The position numbers and the translations under genes were made by a program. The notes below the pieces were generated by a model that searched no databases, was not told the DNA's origin, and saw only the letters and a list, made by a program, of their open reading frames with translations. 64,000 nt of DNA from Sphingomonas sinipercae (GTDB lineage: Bacteria > Pseudomonadota > Alphaproteobacteria > Sphingomonadales > Sphingomonadaceae): assembly GCF_011302055.1 (NCBI RefSeq), contig NZ_CP049871.1, forward strand, positions 888,501-952,500. Direction: 5' to 3'. This document shows, one piece after another, positions 36,580-45,921 of the stretch (position 1 is its first letter; each line of letters starts with the position of its first letter).

Positions 36580-38128
36580 CTTCGACCGGCCTCTTGCGGC
36601 GGAGCAACGTCTTGAAGGCGTCCTTGTCCATGCCGCCCAGCAACCATGCGAGCGGGAAGTAGACGGCCATGCCGACCCCGACGAGGGCGATGACGCCCAA
36701 CAGGCGATGTCCGACGCCGCCGGTGAACCAGTCGCCGATGACGAACCGGACGCCGTAGATGGCGGCGGCCATGGCGGCCGCAGCCAGCAATTGCCTGACG
36801 ATCCGGCTGGCCAGCCAGCGTTCGACCCGGAAATGCCCGCGGCGATGGAGGATGACGTAGAGGATCACGCAGTTGAGCCAGCTGGCGATGGCGATCGCGG
36901 CGGCGAGGCCGGCGATTCCGAACGGCGGGATCAGGATGAAGTTGAGCGCGATGTTGGCGAGCAGCACGAAAGCGGCTGTCTTCACCGGCGTCGCGGTGTC
37001 CTGCCGGGCGTAAAAGCCCGGAGTGAGGACCTTGACCAACACGTAGGCGGGAAGCCCTACGACGATCAGCGTTAGAACGGTGGCGGTGATCGACGCGTCG
37101 GCGGCCTTGAACTCGCCGCCCTGGAACAGGGCGCCGATCAGGGGTTCCGATGCAACGGCGAGTGCGACAGCGGCCGGAAGGCACAGCAGCATCGCAAGCT
37201 CGGCCGCATCGCCCTGGACCTTCGCGGCCCGGGCCGGGTCGTTGGCGCCGACAAACCGGCTGACCTGCGGCAGGATCGCAGTCCCGAGCGCGGCCCCGAT
37301 GACGCCGAGCGGCAGCTGGTTGAGGCGATCGGCATAGTTGAAGATCGCCGGCGCGCCCTCGCTGATTCGGGCGAGGAAGAACGTGTCGATGAAGGCGCTG
37401 ATCTGGTAGACGCCCGCGCCCAGCGTAGCTGGCACGACGACGCGCACGAATTGCCGAACGCCCGGGGTCATCCGCGGCCGCCGCAGCTTCAGGGAAATGC
37501 CGGCGCGCCTGGCGGCGAAGATCAACAGGGCAAGCTGCAGGACCCCGCCGATGGTGACGCCGATCGATAGCGCGGTGGCGGACGGCTGCCCGCCCTCCGG
37601 GACAAGGATCAGCGCCGCGAGCATCGCAAGGTTCAGAAGGGCAGGGGCGAAGGCCGCAGCCGTAAAGCGCGCGAGCGAATTCAGGATTCCCGAAAACAGC
37701 GAGACCAGGCTGATCAGCAGCAGGTACGGAAATGTGATGCGTGTAAGGAAAGTCGTGACCGCGAGCTGCTCGCCCGAATAGCCGGACAAGGCCGCCACGA
37801 AGAGCGGCATGATCAGCTCGAACACCAGTGTAAACAGCACCAGAGTCGGCAGGAAGACCGCCAGCACTTCTTCGCTGAACTGCCGCGCGTCTTTCTCGCC
37901 GCCTTCGCCGTGCAGCCGCTGGCTGAACAGCGGCACGAAGCCCGCCGAGAACGCGCCTTCGCCGAACAGGCGGCGGAATGTGTTGGGAAGCCGGAAGGCG
38001 ATGACGAATGCGGACGCTTCGGCGCTGGCGCCAAGAATCCGGCTCATCAGCATCTCGCGGGCGAAACCCGCGATCCGGCTGACCATGGTCAAGCCGCCGA
38101 TCGTGCCCGTGGCCTTGACGAGGTTCAT
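36569..38128 (-). CDS. murJ: Lipid II flippase MurJ
   Basis: 519 aa, about 14 helices. It flips lipid II across the inner membrane for peptidoglycan synthesis. MATE-type motifs: VSRIAGFAREMLMSRILG at the N terminus, GEGAFSAGFVPLFSQRL, and PGFYARQDTATPVKTAAFVLLANIALN in the C half with charged residues in the groove. Preceded by secB 30 bp upstream and overlapping trpS. Confidence 0.96.
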   Translation of the reverse strand: MNLVKATGTIGGLTMVSRIAGFAREMLMSRILGASAEASAFVIAFRLPNTFRRLFGEGAFSAGFVPLFSQRLHGEGGEKDARQFSEEVLAVFLPTLVLFTLVFELIMPLFVAALSGYSGEQLAVTTFLTRITFPYLLLISLVSLFSGILNSLARFTAAAFAPALLNLAMLAALILVPEGGQPSATALSIGVTIGGVLQLALLIFAARRAGISLKLRRPRMTPGVRQFVRVVVPATLGAGVYQISAFIDTFFLARISEGAPAIFNYADRLNQLPLGVIGAALGTAILPQVSRFVGANDPARAAKVQGDAAELAMLLCLPAAVALAVASEPLIGALFQGGEFKAADASITATVLTLIVVGLPAYVLVKVLTPGFYARQDTATPVKTAAFVLLANIALNFILIPPFGIAGLAAAIAIASWLNCVILYVILHRRGHFRVERWLASRIVRQLLAAAAMAAAIYGVRFVIGDWFTGGVGHRLLGVIALVGVGMAVYFPLAWLLGGMDKDAFKTLLRRKRPVEDAG

Positions 38129-38158
38129 TGGCGCAGCCGCCCTGTCAGAGCCGCCGGT

Positions 38159-38683
38159 TTAGGCGTCGGTCGAACCTTCGACGGCGGGCGTGGCCCCGCC
38201 TCCGGCGCCCTCGCCCTGCTGCGCCTGCACCTGGTTCATGTAAGCGGCGGCGAAGTCGATCGGGTCGAGCAGGAGCGGCGCAAAGCCGGTGTTCTGGATC
38301 GAATCGGCGACGATCTGGCGCGCGAACGGGAACAGCAGGCGCGGCGCTTCGATCAGCAGGAAGGGCGCCATCGCTTCTTCCGGCAGGTTGCGGATGCCAA
38401 ACAGGCCCGCGTAGGTCAGGTCGACGAGGAAGTGGGTCCCTTGCGCCGACGTCGCCTTCACCTCGATCTTGAGCGAGACTTCGTGGACGTCGGTCTGGAC
38501 GTTGTTGACGTTGAGCTGGAACTGGACGTCGAGGCCCGGCTGTTCCTGCCACTGGAAGACCTGGGGAGAGCTTGGGCTCTCGACCGACAAGTCCTTCACA
38601 TATTGCGCGATGGTCGCGACCTGCGGCTGGTCCTCTGCACCGTCGGCGCCGTTGCCAGCGGGGTTCGGATCCTGGTCAGCCAT
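38159..38683 (-). CDS. secB: Protein-export chaperone SecB
   Basis: 174 aa from the ATG at 38683 with an upstream purine-rich site; the frame extending to 38881 crosses the divergent promoter. SecB holds preproteins unfolded for SecA. Recognised by IAQYVKDLSVESPSSP, HFLVDLTYAGLFGI and LLFPFARQIVADSIQNTGFAPLLLDPIDF. The C-tail is Gln/Gly-rich. Its 181-bp upstream gap is shared with the divergent Tim44-like gene. Confidence 0.95.
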   Translation of the reverse strand: MADQDPNPAGNGADGAEDQPQVATIAQYVKDLSVESPSSPQVFQWQEQPGLDVQFQLNVNNVQTDVHEVSLKIEVKATSAQGTHFLVDLTYAGLFGIRNLPEEAMAPFLLIEAPRLLFPFARQIVADSIQNTGFAPLLLDPIDFAAAYMNQVQAQQGEGAGGGATPAVEGSTDA

Positions 38684-38864
38684 GCTATTTCGCCTCAATA
38701 TCTGATGTTGGGGAGCCGGACGGATGCCAGCTGCGTTATCGGCAGGGCGCCTAGCAGCCGGTGAAATGGGGTGCAATGGCGCCGACACGTGCGAACGGCC
38801 ACTTTGAATCCTGTTCGCTTGCGCACTATGTTGATTTGAAACTCTTGGCTCTGGAACCGCTCTT

Positions 38865-39518
38865 TTGACCCTGATTGTCATCCTCGCGCTGATCGCATTG
38901 TTCGTCGGCCTGCGGCTTTACAGCGTGCTTGGCGAACGGACCGGGCATGAACAGCAGCCGATCCTGAAGCCGGCCGATCCCGATGCTCGGGTCGAGCCGC
39001 GGCCGGCCGCACCCTCTGCGATGCCGCAACCGGCGAGCGACCCGGCCGACCTTGCGTACCTGCCGATGGCGGGGCCCGGCGTTCGCGCGCTGCTTGCCGC
39101 CGATCCGGCGTTCGACGTTGCCCGGTTTCTCGACGGCGCCAAGGCGGCTTACCGGATGATCCTGGAAGCTTACTGGAAAGGCGACATGGAGGCGGTTCGT
39201 CCTTACGTGGACGATAATGTGTTCGACACTTTCGCCTCCTCGGTCGAGCAGCGGAAGGCGGACGGCCTGGTCGTCGATAACCGCATCGTCGCCATCGAGC
39301 AGGCGGTGATTGCTTCGGCGACGCTCGAGCAAAGCGTCGCGTTCGTTACCGTCCGGCTTGAAGCCGACATTGCCGCGGTGACCCGCAATGCGGCGGCGGA
39401 AGTCGTCGCCGGGTCGATGAGCGATGCCGTCCAGACGCGCGACCTGTGGACCTTCCGCCGCGACATCGGCGCGCGCGATCCCAATTGGCTCCTGGTCGAA
39501 ACAGACGAGGAAGAGTGA
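38865..39518 (+). CDS. Tim44/TimA-like membrane-anchored protein
   Basis: 217 aa. A single N-terminal helix (TLIVILALIALFVGLRLYSVLG) would anchor it, then a Pro-rich linker and a Tim44-like domain at about residues 80-217 (FDVARFLDGAKAAYRMILEAYWKGD, VRPYVDDNVFDTF, RDLWTFRRDIGARDPNWLLV). In alphaproteobacteria such proteins are thought to assist membrane-protein traffic. TTG start. GTGA overlap with mltA suggests joint expression; secB is divergent. Confidence 0.82.
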   Translation: MTLIVILALIALFVGLRLYSVLGERTGHEQQPILKPADPDARVEPRPAAPSAMPQPASDPADLAYLPMAGPGVRALLAADPAFDVARFLDGAKAAYRMILEAYWKGDMEAVRPYVDDNVFDTFASSVEQRKADGLVVDNRIVAIEQAVIASATLEQSVAFVTVRLEADIAAVTRNAAAEVVAGSMSDAVQTRDLWTFRRDIGARDPNWLLVETDEEE

Positions 39519-40711
39519 GGTTCGCCGCGCGCGCAGCCGCGCTTGCTTCTTTGTTGTTCGTCGCTGCCTGCGCCACCAAGCCGGCGCAGCCGCCGGTCGG
39601 CCAGCCGCCAGTGGTTCAGCCACCGGTGAGCCAACCGCCGGTCGTGCAGCCGCCGCTCGTCGAACCGCCCAAGCCGGCGACGGCGCGGGAAGCGGGAATC
39701 CTGCTTGCTGCTCCGCAACTGATCGGCGCCGAGCAGGCAGCCCGCGCGCTTGCTGCCTTTCGGATCAGTTGCCGGTCGGTCCGCACCCGCGCGGACGCAT
39801 CCGGCCTCGCCAATCCCGCCGATTGGGTGGCGGTGTGTGCGGAAGCGGCAACGATCACGCCGCTGCAAGCGCCGGCCTTCTTCCGGGAGCGCTTCGACTG
39901 GGTCCAGGTCGGGGACGGCAAGGCGTTCGCGACCGGCTATTACGAGCCGGAAATTGCCGGCTCGCCGACGCCGCTGCCGGGCTACGTCCCAATCTATCGC
40001 ACGCCGCCCGATCTCATTCGTTGCACGCGGGCCGACGGGCAGACTGGCCGCGGCCGGATCGACGCCAACGGCGCCTGCGTCTTTTATTACGACCGCCCGC
40101 AGATCGAAGATGGCGCCTTGGTCGGCAAGGGCCTTGAAATCGCCTGGGCCGCCGACCCGATCGAGCTGTTCTTCCTGCAGATCCAGGGCTCCGGCCGAGT
40201 CCGATTCCCGGACGGCAGCATCTTGCGAATCGGTTACGACAATCAGAACGGCCGCGAATATGTCGCCATTGGGCGCCAGCTGCGGGAGCGCGGGATCCTG
40301 CCGCCCGGCGGGGCCAACATGGACGCGATCGTCGCGTGGATGCGCGCCAACCCGGAGCAGGGCCGGGCGCTGATGCGGGAAAACCTGTCCTATATCTTCT
40401 TCAAGGTGCTGACCGGGCCGGGCCCGCTGGGCGCGCTTGGCGTGCCAGTGACGGAGCGGACGACGGTTGCCGCCGATCCGAAATTCGTGCCGCTGGGCGC
40501 ACCGATCTTCATGCGGGTCGACCGCCCGGAGGCGAACGGGCTGTGGGTCGCGCAGGACACCGGCGGCGCCATCAAGGGCGCCAACCGCTTCGACACCTTC
40601 TGGGGCGCCGGCGATTACGCAAAGCGCACCGCCGGCGGCATGTCGGCTTCGGGACAAGCGCTGATCCTCTTGCCCAAGGGCGCAGCCCAGCGTGCGCTCG
40701 CTAGGCCCTGA
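39515..40711 (+). CDS. mltA: Membrane-bound lytic murein transglycosylase A
   Basis: 398 aa. GTG start overlaps the upstream stop. Lipoprotein signal with FVAAC, then a Pro/Gln/Val repeat (PVVQPPVSQPP) as a spacer, then the MltA barrel (FATGYYEPEIAG, VYYDRPQIEDG-like, ELFFLQIQGSG, IGYDNQNGREYVAIG) and the C-terminal 3D domain (LWVAQDTGGAIKG, FDTFWGAG). The three Asp of 3D hold the catalytic site. It cleaves murein with anhydro ends. Confidence 0.95.
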   Translation: MRFAARAAALASLLFVAACATKPAQPPVGQPPVVQPPVSQPPVVQPPLVEPPKPATAREAGILLAAPQLIGAEQAARALAAFRISCRSVRTRADASGLANPADWVAVCAEAATITPLQAPAFFRERFDWVQVGDGKAFATGYYEPEIAGSPTPLPGYVPIYRTPPDLIRCTRADGQTGRGRIDANGACVFYYDRPQIEDGALVGKGLEIAWAADPIELFFLQIQGSGRVRFPDGSILRIGYDNQNGREYVAIGRQLRERGILPPGGANMDAIVAWMRANPEQGRALMRENLSYIFFKVLTGPGPLGALGVPVTERTTVAADPKFVPLGAPIFMRVDRPEANGLWVAQDTGGAIKGANRFDTFWGAGDYAKRTAGGMSASGQALILLPKGAAQRALARP

Positions 40712-41231
40712 AGAGGCCGAGCTCTGGTCGCGGGTGACCGCGACGATCCGACCGCTTTCCCGCGACGCTCCAGAGAAGCCGGCAGCAACGCGCCAATTGC
40801 AGGCTGAGCCCACTGTCGCTGCTGCGCCGCGCGGGCGCACCCCCGCGCCGCGCGCTCCCGTTGCGGTGAAGCAGCGGTCCCGGACGCACGCGGATGCGAC
40901 GCTCGATGCGGCGTGGGACCGACGCCTCCGGTCCGGCACCGTCCAGCCGGACCGGACCATCGACCTACATGGGCGCAATCTCGACCAGGCGTGGCAGGCG
41001 ATTGACGACGGGCTCGACCGGGCGATCGGCGCCGGGGACCGGTTGCTGCTGCTGATTACCGGGCACGCGCGGGCTGGGGCGCCGCCGGTGCAGCGCGGGA
41101 AGATCCGCGCCGCGGTGCACGATTGGCTGGCCGCGTCGCGCCACAGCGGCCGCATCGCCGCGGTCAGGGGCGCGCACCAGCGGCACGGTGGCGGGGGCAG
41201 CCTTTACATCGTCCTTCGCCGCGCTCGCTAG
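40692..41231 (+). CDS. Smr-domain protein (MutS2-like nuclease domain)
   Basis: 179 aa. The N half is low-complexity; the Smr domain covers about residues 85-179: DLHGRNLDQAWQAID, LLLLITGHARAG, RGKIRAAVHDWL and the last strand GGGGSLYIVLRR. Smr domains are nicking or ribosome-rescue endonucleases; the DLHG motif is intact and TGH is followed by Ala rather than the more common Gly. Overlaps mltA by 20 bp. Confidence 0.87.
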   Translation: MRSLGPEEAELWSRVTATIRPLSRDAPEKPAATRQLQAEPTVAAAPRGRTPAPRAPVAVKQRSRTHADATLDAAWDRRLRSGTVQPDRTIDLHGRNLDQAWQAIDDGLDRAIGAGDRLLLLITGHARAGAPPVQRGKIRAAVHDWLAASRHSGRIAAVRGAHQRHGGGGSLYIVLRRAR

Positions 41232-41315
41232 GCACTCCACTTTTTCTTAACCGATCCCGTTTAATCCGCATGTCCGGCGGGAAAGTCCGCCAAGCGGGGC
41301 GCAAGAATACTTCCG

Positions 41316-42998
41316 ATGCAACCAGGCATGGCGCAGAAGATCAGCAACGCGGTGCTGTCGACCGCGGCCGGCGTGGCGTCCTTCGTCTTTTCGCTCGCGA
41401 CCCTGCTGTACCTGACCGAGCTCGACACCAAGATCTTGGCCTCGCTGATTGCCGGTACATTTTGCTTGTTAATCAGCTACATAGCGTCGGAACGCCCCAA
41501 TAGCGAAAGCGCCCGGGCGCTTTCGACGCTGGCCGAACGGCTGCTCGCGGTCGAAGACGGCGACCTGGTCTCCCCTGCACCGCCGGCCGTCCGCAAGACG
41601 ATGCCGAAGCTCGCTGCGGCGGTCGACCGCCTGTTTTCCGAAGTGCGCGCCTCGATCGAAAACGCCCATGCGCTGGGCATGTACGACCCGGTCACCTCGC
41701 TTCCGAACCGACTCCATTTCCGCTCCGAAGCCGACAAGTTGCTTGGGGGCATTCCGGCAGGCGAAATGTCGGCGATGCTGTTCGTCGACCTCGATCGCTT
41801 CAAATCGGTCAATGACAGCCTTGGCCATGCGCGCGGCGACCAGCTGTTGATCATGGTCGCAAACCGCCTGCGGGTGGTCGTGACGAACGAGATGGGGGGC
41901 GGGGCCACCAAGCGGCCGCTGCTTGCGCGCCTTGCAGGCGACGAATTCACGATCTTCTTCCCGGCCGTCAAATCGGCCGATGAGATCGAGCGGGTGGCGC
42001 GCCGGGTCGCGATGGCGATCGCCGAGCCGTTTGAGCTATATGGCCACAGCGTGGATATCGGTGCTTCGGTCGGCGTTTCGATCAGCCCGGAACATGGCGC
42101 CAGCATCGAGGCGCTGATGCGCGCCGCGGATATCGCCATGTACCGCGCCAAGGCCCGTGGCGGCGGCCAGCATTGCTTGTTCAACGAAGAATTGGCGGCC
42201 GAGCACCAGGACAAGATCGAAACCGAGCGCGCGCTGAACGAGGCGCTGCTTCGCGGCGAGCTGGAACTGGCGCTGCAGCCGCAGTTGAGCCTGGTCAGCG
42301 GCGAAGTCGTCGGCGCCGAAGCGCTGCTGCGCTGGAACCATCCGCGCGACGGACTGCGCATGCCCGATACCTTTATTCCGATCGCCGAGCGCACCGGCAT
42401 GATCAGTGAAGTCGGCGATTGGGTGACCAGCGAAGTCGCGCTGATGCTTGCGGGCTGGCAGCGCGATGGTGCCGCACACCGGATTTCTTTCAATGTCAGC
42501 CCGCGCCAGCTCGACCGCGCCGACTTCTTCACGCGCCTGCGCCAATCCTTTGCCGAACGGGACGTGCCGCTATCGCTGATCGAGCTCGAGTTCATCGAGA
42601 GCGCGGCGATGGAAGCGAGCGAGGCTGTGCTGGCCGAGATCGCCGCCCTTCGGCGCGACGGAGCGCGGATCGCGATCGACGACTTCGGGACCGGCTATTC
42701 CAACATCGCGCGCTTGCGCTCGATGCCGCTCGACCGGGTCAAGCTCGACCCATCGCTGATCAGCGACATCGAAACCTGCGAAAAGGCGCGGGTGGTGGTG
42801 CAGGCGGTCATTCACCTGGTCCATGGCGTCGGCTGCGAAATCGTTGCTGAAGCGGTGGAAACCGCCGCGCAGGCCGACATCCTGCGCGCGATGGGCTGCC
42901 AGACCGTCCAGGGCTACGTCTTCGCGCAGCCGATGCGGGAAGGCGAATATCGCTCGTGGGTCCGCCATGCCGGCGGCCTGTCCCGGTCGGTGGCTTAG
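41316..42998 (+). CDS. Membrane GGDEF-EAL protein, probable c-di-GMP phosphodiesterase
   Basis: 560 aa. Two N-terminal helices (VLSTAAGVASFVFSLATLL, ILASLIAGTFCLLISYIA) then GGDEF and EAL domains. The cyclase motif reads AGDEF in LARLAGDEFTIF, not GGDEF, and no RxxD inhibitory site precedes it. EAL motifs are complete: EALLRW, the Asn in NVSPRQL, the Glu in ELEFIE, DDFGTGYSN, the Lys in VKLD and the Glu in IVAEAVE. So phosphodiesterase activity is likely, with the AGDEF domain perhaps only binding GTP. Second ATG four codons later is possible. Confidence 0.92.
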   Translation: MQPGMAQKISNAVLSTAAGVASFVFSLATLLYLTELDTKILASLIAGTFCLLISYIASERPNSESARALSTLAERLLAVEDGDLVSPAPPAVRKTMPKLAAAVDRLFSEVRASIENAHALGMYDPVTSLPNRLHFRSEADKLLGGIPAGEMSAMLFVDLDRFKSVNDSLGHARGDQLLIMVANRLRVVVTNEMGGGATKRPLLARLAGDEFTIFFPAVKSADEIERVARRVAMAIAEPFELYGHSVDIGASVGVSISPEHGASIEALMRAADIAMYRAKARGGGQHCLFNEELAAEHQDKIETERALNEALLRGELELALQPQLSLVSGEVVGAEALLRWNHPRDGLRMPDTFIPIAERTGMISEVGDWVTSEVALMLAGWQRDGAAHRISFNVSPRQLDRADFFTRLRQSFAERDVPLSLIELEFIESAAMEASEAVLAEIAALRRDGARIAIDDFGTGYSNIARLRSMPLDRVKLDPSLISDIETCEKARVVVQAVIHLVHGVGCEIVAEAVETAAQADILRAMGCQTVQGYVFAQPMREGEYRSWVRHAGGLSRSVA

Positions 42999-44122
42999 CC
43001 CACGACCTTGCGCAGGGCGCGCGCGTAAATCCGGGCCAGCGCACGAATATCCTCAACCGCGGCACATTCGCCCACCTTGTGCATGGTCGCGTTCGGCAAG
43101 CCGAAATCGACGACCGGGCAAAGCTGGATCAGAAACCGCCCATCGGACGTTCCGCCACTGGTCGAAAGCTCGGGCTTCGCCCCCGTTTCCTCCTCGATCG
43201 CGCTGACGACGACGTCGAACAGCTCGCCGGGCGGAGTCAGGAACGCTTCGCCCGAGATTCGCGCACGCACCGTCGCTCCTGGCGCCTCGCGTGCCGCAAC
43301 CTCTTCGACCATGCGGACCAGGTCCTCGCCGCGCTGAAGGTTGTTGAAGCGGATATTGAGCTGCGCCGTGGCGCTTCCGGGAATGACGTTGCTGGCGTGG
43401 GTCGGCGTGTCGATGCCGGTGAATTCCAGGTTCGACGGCGGGAAGGCGTCCGTGCCGTCGTCGAGATGAACCGAATCGAGGGCGGCGATGACCCGGGCGA
43501 GCGGGCCGATCGGGTTGGTCGCGCGGTGCGGGTAAGCGACGTGCCCCTGCACGCCCGGGACGTCGATCCACATGTTGGCCGACCCGCGGCGGCCGATCTT
43601 GATCGTATCGCCAAGCCGGTCGACCGAGGTCGGCTCGCCGATCAGGATCATGTCCGGCCGGATGCCGCGTTCATTGAGCCAGTCGATGATCCGCGGGGTG
43701 CCGTAGGTCGCATAGCCTTCCTCATCGCCCGTGATGAGCAATGAGATCGTCCCGCGCGCCTGCCCGATGCTTGCGACTGCGGCGACGAAAGCGGCAATCG
43801 CCGACTTCATGTCGTTGGCGCCGCGTCCGACCAGCAACCCGTCGGCAATGGCCGCGTGGTACGGGTCGCCGACCCAGCCTTCGCCGGCAGGCACGACGTC
43901 CAGGTGCCCGGCAAAGCCGAAATGGGGCGAGCCCTCGCCGCGGATCGCCACCATATTCTCGGTCGGCCCGTCCGGCGCTTCGCCCATCACCCAGCGGTGG
44001 ACGGTGAAGCCGAGCGGAGTGAGCGCTTGTTCCAGCACATCGAACACTTCGCCGCGCGCGGGCGTGACGCTCGCGCAGTTGATGAGTTGCGATGCGAGAC
44101 TTACTGGATCGATATCGGCCAT
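42995..44122 (-). CDS. dapE: Succinyl-diaminopimelate desuccinylase
   Basis: 375 aa from the ATG at 44122. A dizinc M20 amidohydrolase in lysine and meso-diaminopimelate synthesis. Ligands are visible in HLDVVPAGEGW, GRGANDMKSA (bridging Asp) and ITGDEEGYATYG, with the dimerisation lid in the middle and SGGTSDGRFL near the end. It ends within the last bases of the GGDEF-EAL gene (convergent overlap of four bases). Confidence 0.95.
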   Translation of the reverse strand: MADIDPVSLASQLINCASVTPARGEVFDVLEQALTPLGFTVHRWVMGEAPDGPTENMVAIRGEGSPHFGFAGHLDVVPAGEGWVGDPYHAAIADGLLVGRGANDMKSAIAAFVAAVASIGQARGTISLLITGDEEGYATYGTPRIIDWLNERGIRPDMILIGEPTSVDRLGDTIKIGRRGSANMWIDVPGVQGHVAYPHRATNPIGPLARVIAALDSVHLDDGTDAFPPSNLEFTGIDTPTHASNVIPGSATAQLNIRFNNLQRGEDLVRMVEEVAAREAPGATVRARISGEAFLTPPGELFDVVVSAIEEETGAKPELSTSGGTSDGRFLIQLCPVVDFGLPNATMHKVGECAAVEDIRALARIYARALRKVVG

Positions 44123-44157
44123 GCCGCGGCCTAGCAAACGAGCAACGGGGATGCACC

Positions 44158-44604
44158 ATGCCCAAAATCGACCTCGATCGGATCGAACCGACCAACCGGA
44201 CGGGCTATCCCGCGCCATATGACCGGGAGGTCGCGGGACGCTGGCAGCGGCCGCTGGCCCAAGCCGCGGGAATCACCGAGTTCGGCGTCCGCCAGGTCAC
44301 GCTGAAGCCGGGCGCCTGGTCGAGCCAGCGGCACTGGCACGACAATGAAGATGAATTCCTGGTCATGCTTTCCGGGCAGGCGGTGCTGGTCGAGGATGAA
44401 GGGCGGACGGTGCTTGGCGCCGGCGACTGTGTCGGCTGGCGCAAGGGCACCGGAAACGGGCATCATTTGCGCAACGAAAGCGATTCCGACTGTGTGTTCG
44501 TCGTGGTCGGCGGCGGTGAGTGCACGGGCGGCGGCTATTCCGATATCGACATGCTGTTCACCGCCGACGGCACGTACGTCCACAAGGACGGGACGCCCTA
44601 TTAA
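44158..44604 (+). CDS. Cupin-domain protein
   Basis: 148 aa from the ATG at 44158. A single cupin barrel: motif 1 near SSQRHWHDNEDEFLVMLSG (two His and a Glu as metal ligands) and motif 2 near GHHLRNESD. Proteins of this shape include isomerases and regulators, and the substrate is unknown. It lies divergent from dapE and convergent with the GST (four-base overlap). Confidence 0.8.
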   Translation: MPKIDLDRIEPTNRTGYPAPYDREVAGRWQRPLAQAAGITEFGVRQVTLKPGAWSSQRHWHDNEDEFLVMLSGQAVLVEDEGRTVLGAGDCVGWRKGTGNGHHLRNESDSDCVFVVVGGGECTGGGYSDIDMLFTADGTYVHKDGTPY

Positions 44605-45269
44605 GCGGCGTCGTTTTCGCTTTCATATTGGTCGATCACCCAAGGCTCGTCCTGCGCCTTGTCGATCCAGTCGTTCACGTCCGGATGGGACAGCACCGCT
44701 TTCATGTAGAGCGCGGCGAACGGCGGCATCGGCACGCCGTAGGTGATGAAGCGGGTGACGACCGGCGCGAACATGATGTCGGCCGCGCAATACCGCCCGA
44801 ACAGGAAATCGCCGCCGCCGCCGTAACGCGCGCGAGCCTGCGCCCATAGCTGCAGGATGCGGTTGATCTCGTCACGGACATCGTCGGAAAGCTTGATTGG
44901 CGGGTAGGTTCGCCGGACATTCATCGTCAGCTCGCGGCGAAGGTTGGCGAAGCTGGAATGCATTTCCGCAGCCATCGACCGGGCCATTCCGCGTGCCGCC
45001 GCATCTTCCGGCCAGAACACTTCGCTTCCGACCCGGTCGGCGAGGAATTCGATGATCGCCAGGCTGTCCCAGACGACGCAATCGCCGTCCCACAGGATCG
45101 GCACCTTGCCGAGCGAGGGGGCAAATTCGTCACCCTGCCGGTGACGCTCCCATTCTTCGCCGAACATCGGCACGACCAGTTCCTCGAACGACTCGCCCGA
45201 CTGCTTGCAGGCGAGCCAGCCGCGCATCGACCAGCTGGAATAAGCGCGATTGCCGATGATGAGCTTCAA
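44601..45269 (-). CDS. Glutathione S-transferase family protein
   Basis: 222 aa. N domain with NRAYSSWSMRGWLAC, a cis-Pro loop GKVPILWDGD, and WDSLAIIEFLA. The C domain carries FGRYCAADIMFAPVVTRF. The Ser after the Tyr is the likely activating residue. Expressed after engB, nine bases downstream on the same strand. Unrelated in sequence to the GST at 2.1 kb. Confidence 0.83.
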   Translation of the reverse strand: MKLIIGNRAYSSWSMRGWLACKQSGESFEELVVPMFGEEWERHRQGDEFAPSLGKVPILWDGDCVVWDSLAIIEFLADRVGSEVFWPEDAAARGMARSMAAEMHSSFANLRRELTMNVRRTYPPIKLSDDVRDEINRILQLWAQARARYGGGGDFLFGRYCAADIMFAPVVTRFITYGVPMPPFAALYMKAVLSHPDVNDWIDKAQDEPWVIDQYESENDAA

Positions 45270-45278
45270 CGGGCGTTC

Positions 45279-45920
45279 CTATTGGTTGGCGGCTTCGAGG
45301 ATTGCTGTACGCAACTCGGCGATGCCGGCGCCGGTTTCGCTGGAGGTCGCGAATAATTGCGGATGCGCCGCAGGCCGCTTCGCCGCTTCGTCGCGAGTCG
45401 CGGCGAAGACCGTTTCGAGTTCGGTCCGCTTTACCTTGTCGGACTTGGTCAGCACCAAATGGTAACCGACCGCCGCCCCGTCGAGCATGTCCATGACTTC
45501 ACGGTCGACCGGCTTGATCCCGTGGCGCGAGTCGATCAGCACCAGCGCGCGCTTCAGCGCGGCTCGACCGCGCAGGAAGTCGTTGACCAGGAATCGCCAG
45601 CGCTTGACCAGGTCCCTTGGCGCTTCGGCAAAGCCGTAGCCGGGCATGTCGACCAGCCGCATCTGCAGCGGCTCGCCGACGTCGAAGAAATTGAGCTCCT
45701 GCGTCCGTCCCGGCGTGTTCGACGTGCGAGCCAGGCTCTTGCGGTTGGTCAACGCGTTGAGCAGCGAGCTCTTGCCGACGTTCGAACGGCCAGCGAAGGC
45801 GATTTCCGGCGCCGTCGGGTCGGGAATGAACTGCAGCGACGGCGCCGATTTCAAAAAGGCGATCGGCCCCGAAAACAGCTTGCGCGCTGCCTCTGCGAGC
45901 TCTGCCCGGTCGTCTTCCAC
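45279..45920 (-). CDS. engB: Ribosome-biogenesis GTPase EngB/YsxC
   Basis: 213 aa. GTP-binding motifs: GRSNVGKSSLLNAL (G1), the effector Thr in SNTPGRTQELNF (G2), DMPGYG (G3), TKSDK (G4) and FATSSETG (G5). It helps assemble the large ribosomal subunit. One base separates it from yidC. The order rpmH-rnpA-yidD-yidC-engB is conserved across bacteria. Confidence 0.96.
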   Translation of the reverse strand: MEDDRAELAEAARKLFSGPIAFLKSAPSLQFIPDPTAPEIAFAGRSNVGKSSLLNALTNRKSLARTSNTPGRTQELNFFDVGEPLQMRLVDMPGYGFAEAPRDLVKRWRFLVNDFLRGRAALKRALVLIDSRHGIKPVDREVMDMLDGAAVGYHLVLTKSDKVKRTELETVFAATRDEAAKRPAAHPQLFATSSETGAGIAELRTAILEAANQ

Positions 45921-45921
45921 G

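Noticed and set aside
39203-41155. 650-codon minus-strand frame over the Tim44-like, mltA and Smr genes
   Set aside because: Covers three well-supported plus-strand genes and has no recognisable domain.
41247-41264. TTAA pair upstream of the GGDEF-EAL gene, as a CtrA site
   Set aside because: The spacing is ten bases, not the seven needed for the CtrA consensus.
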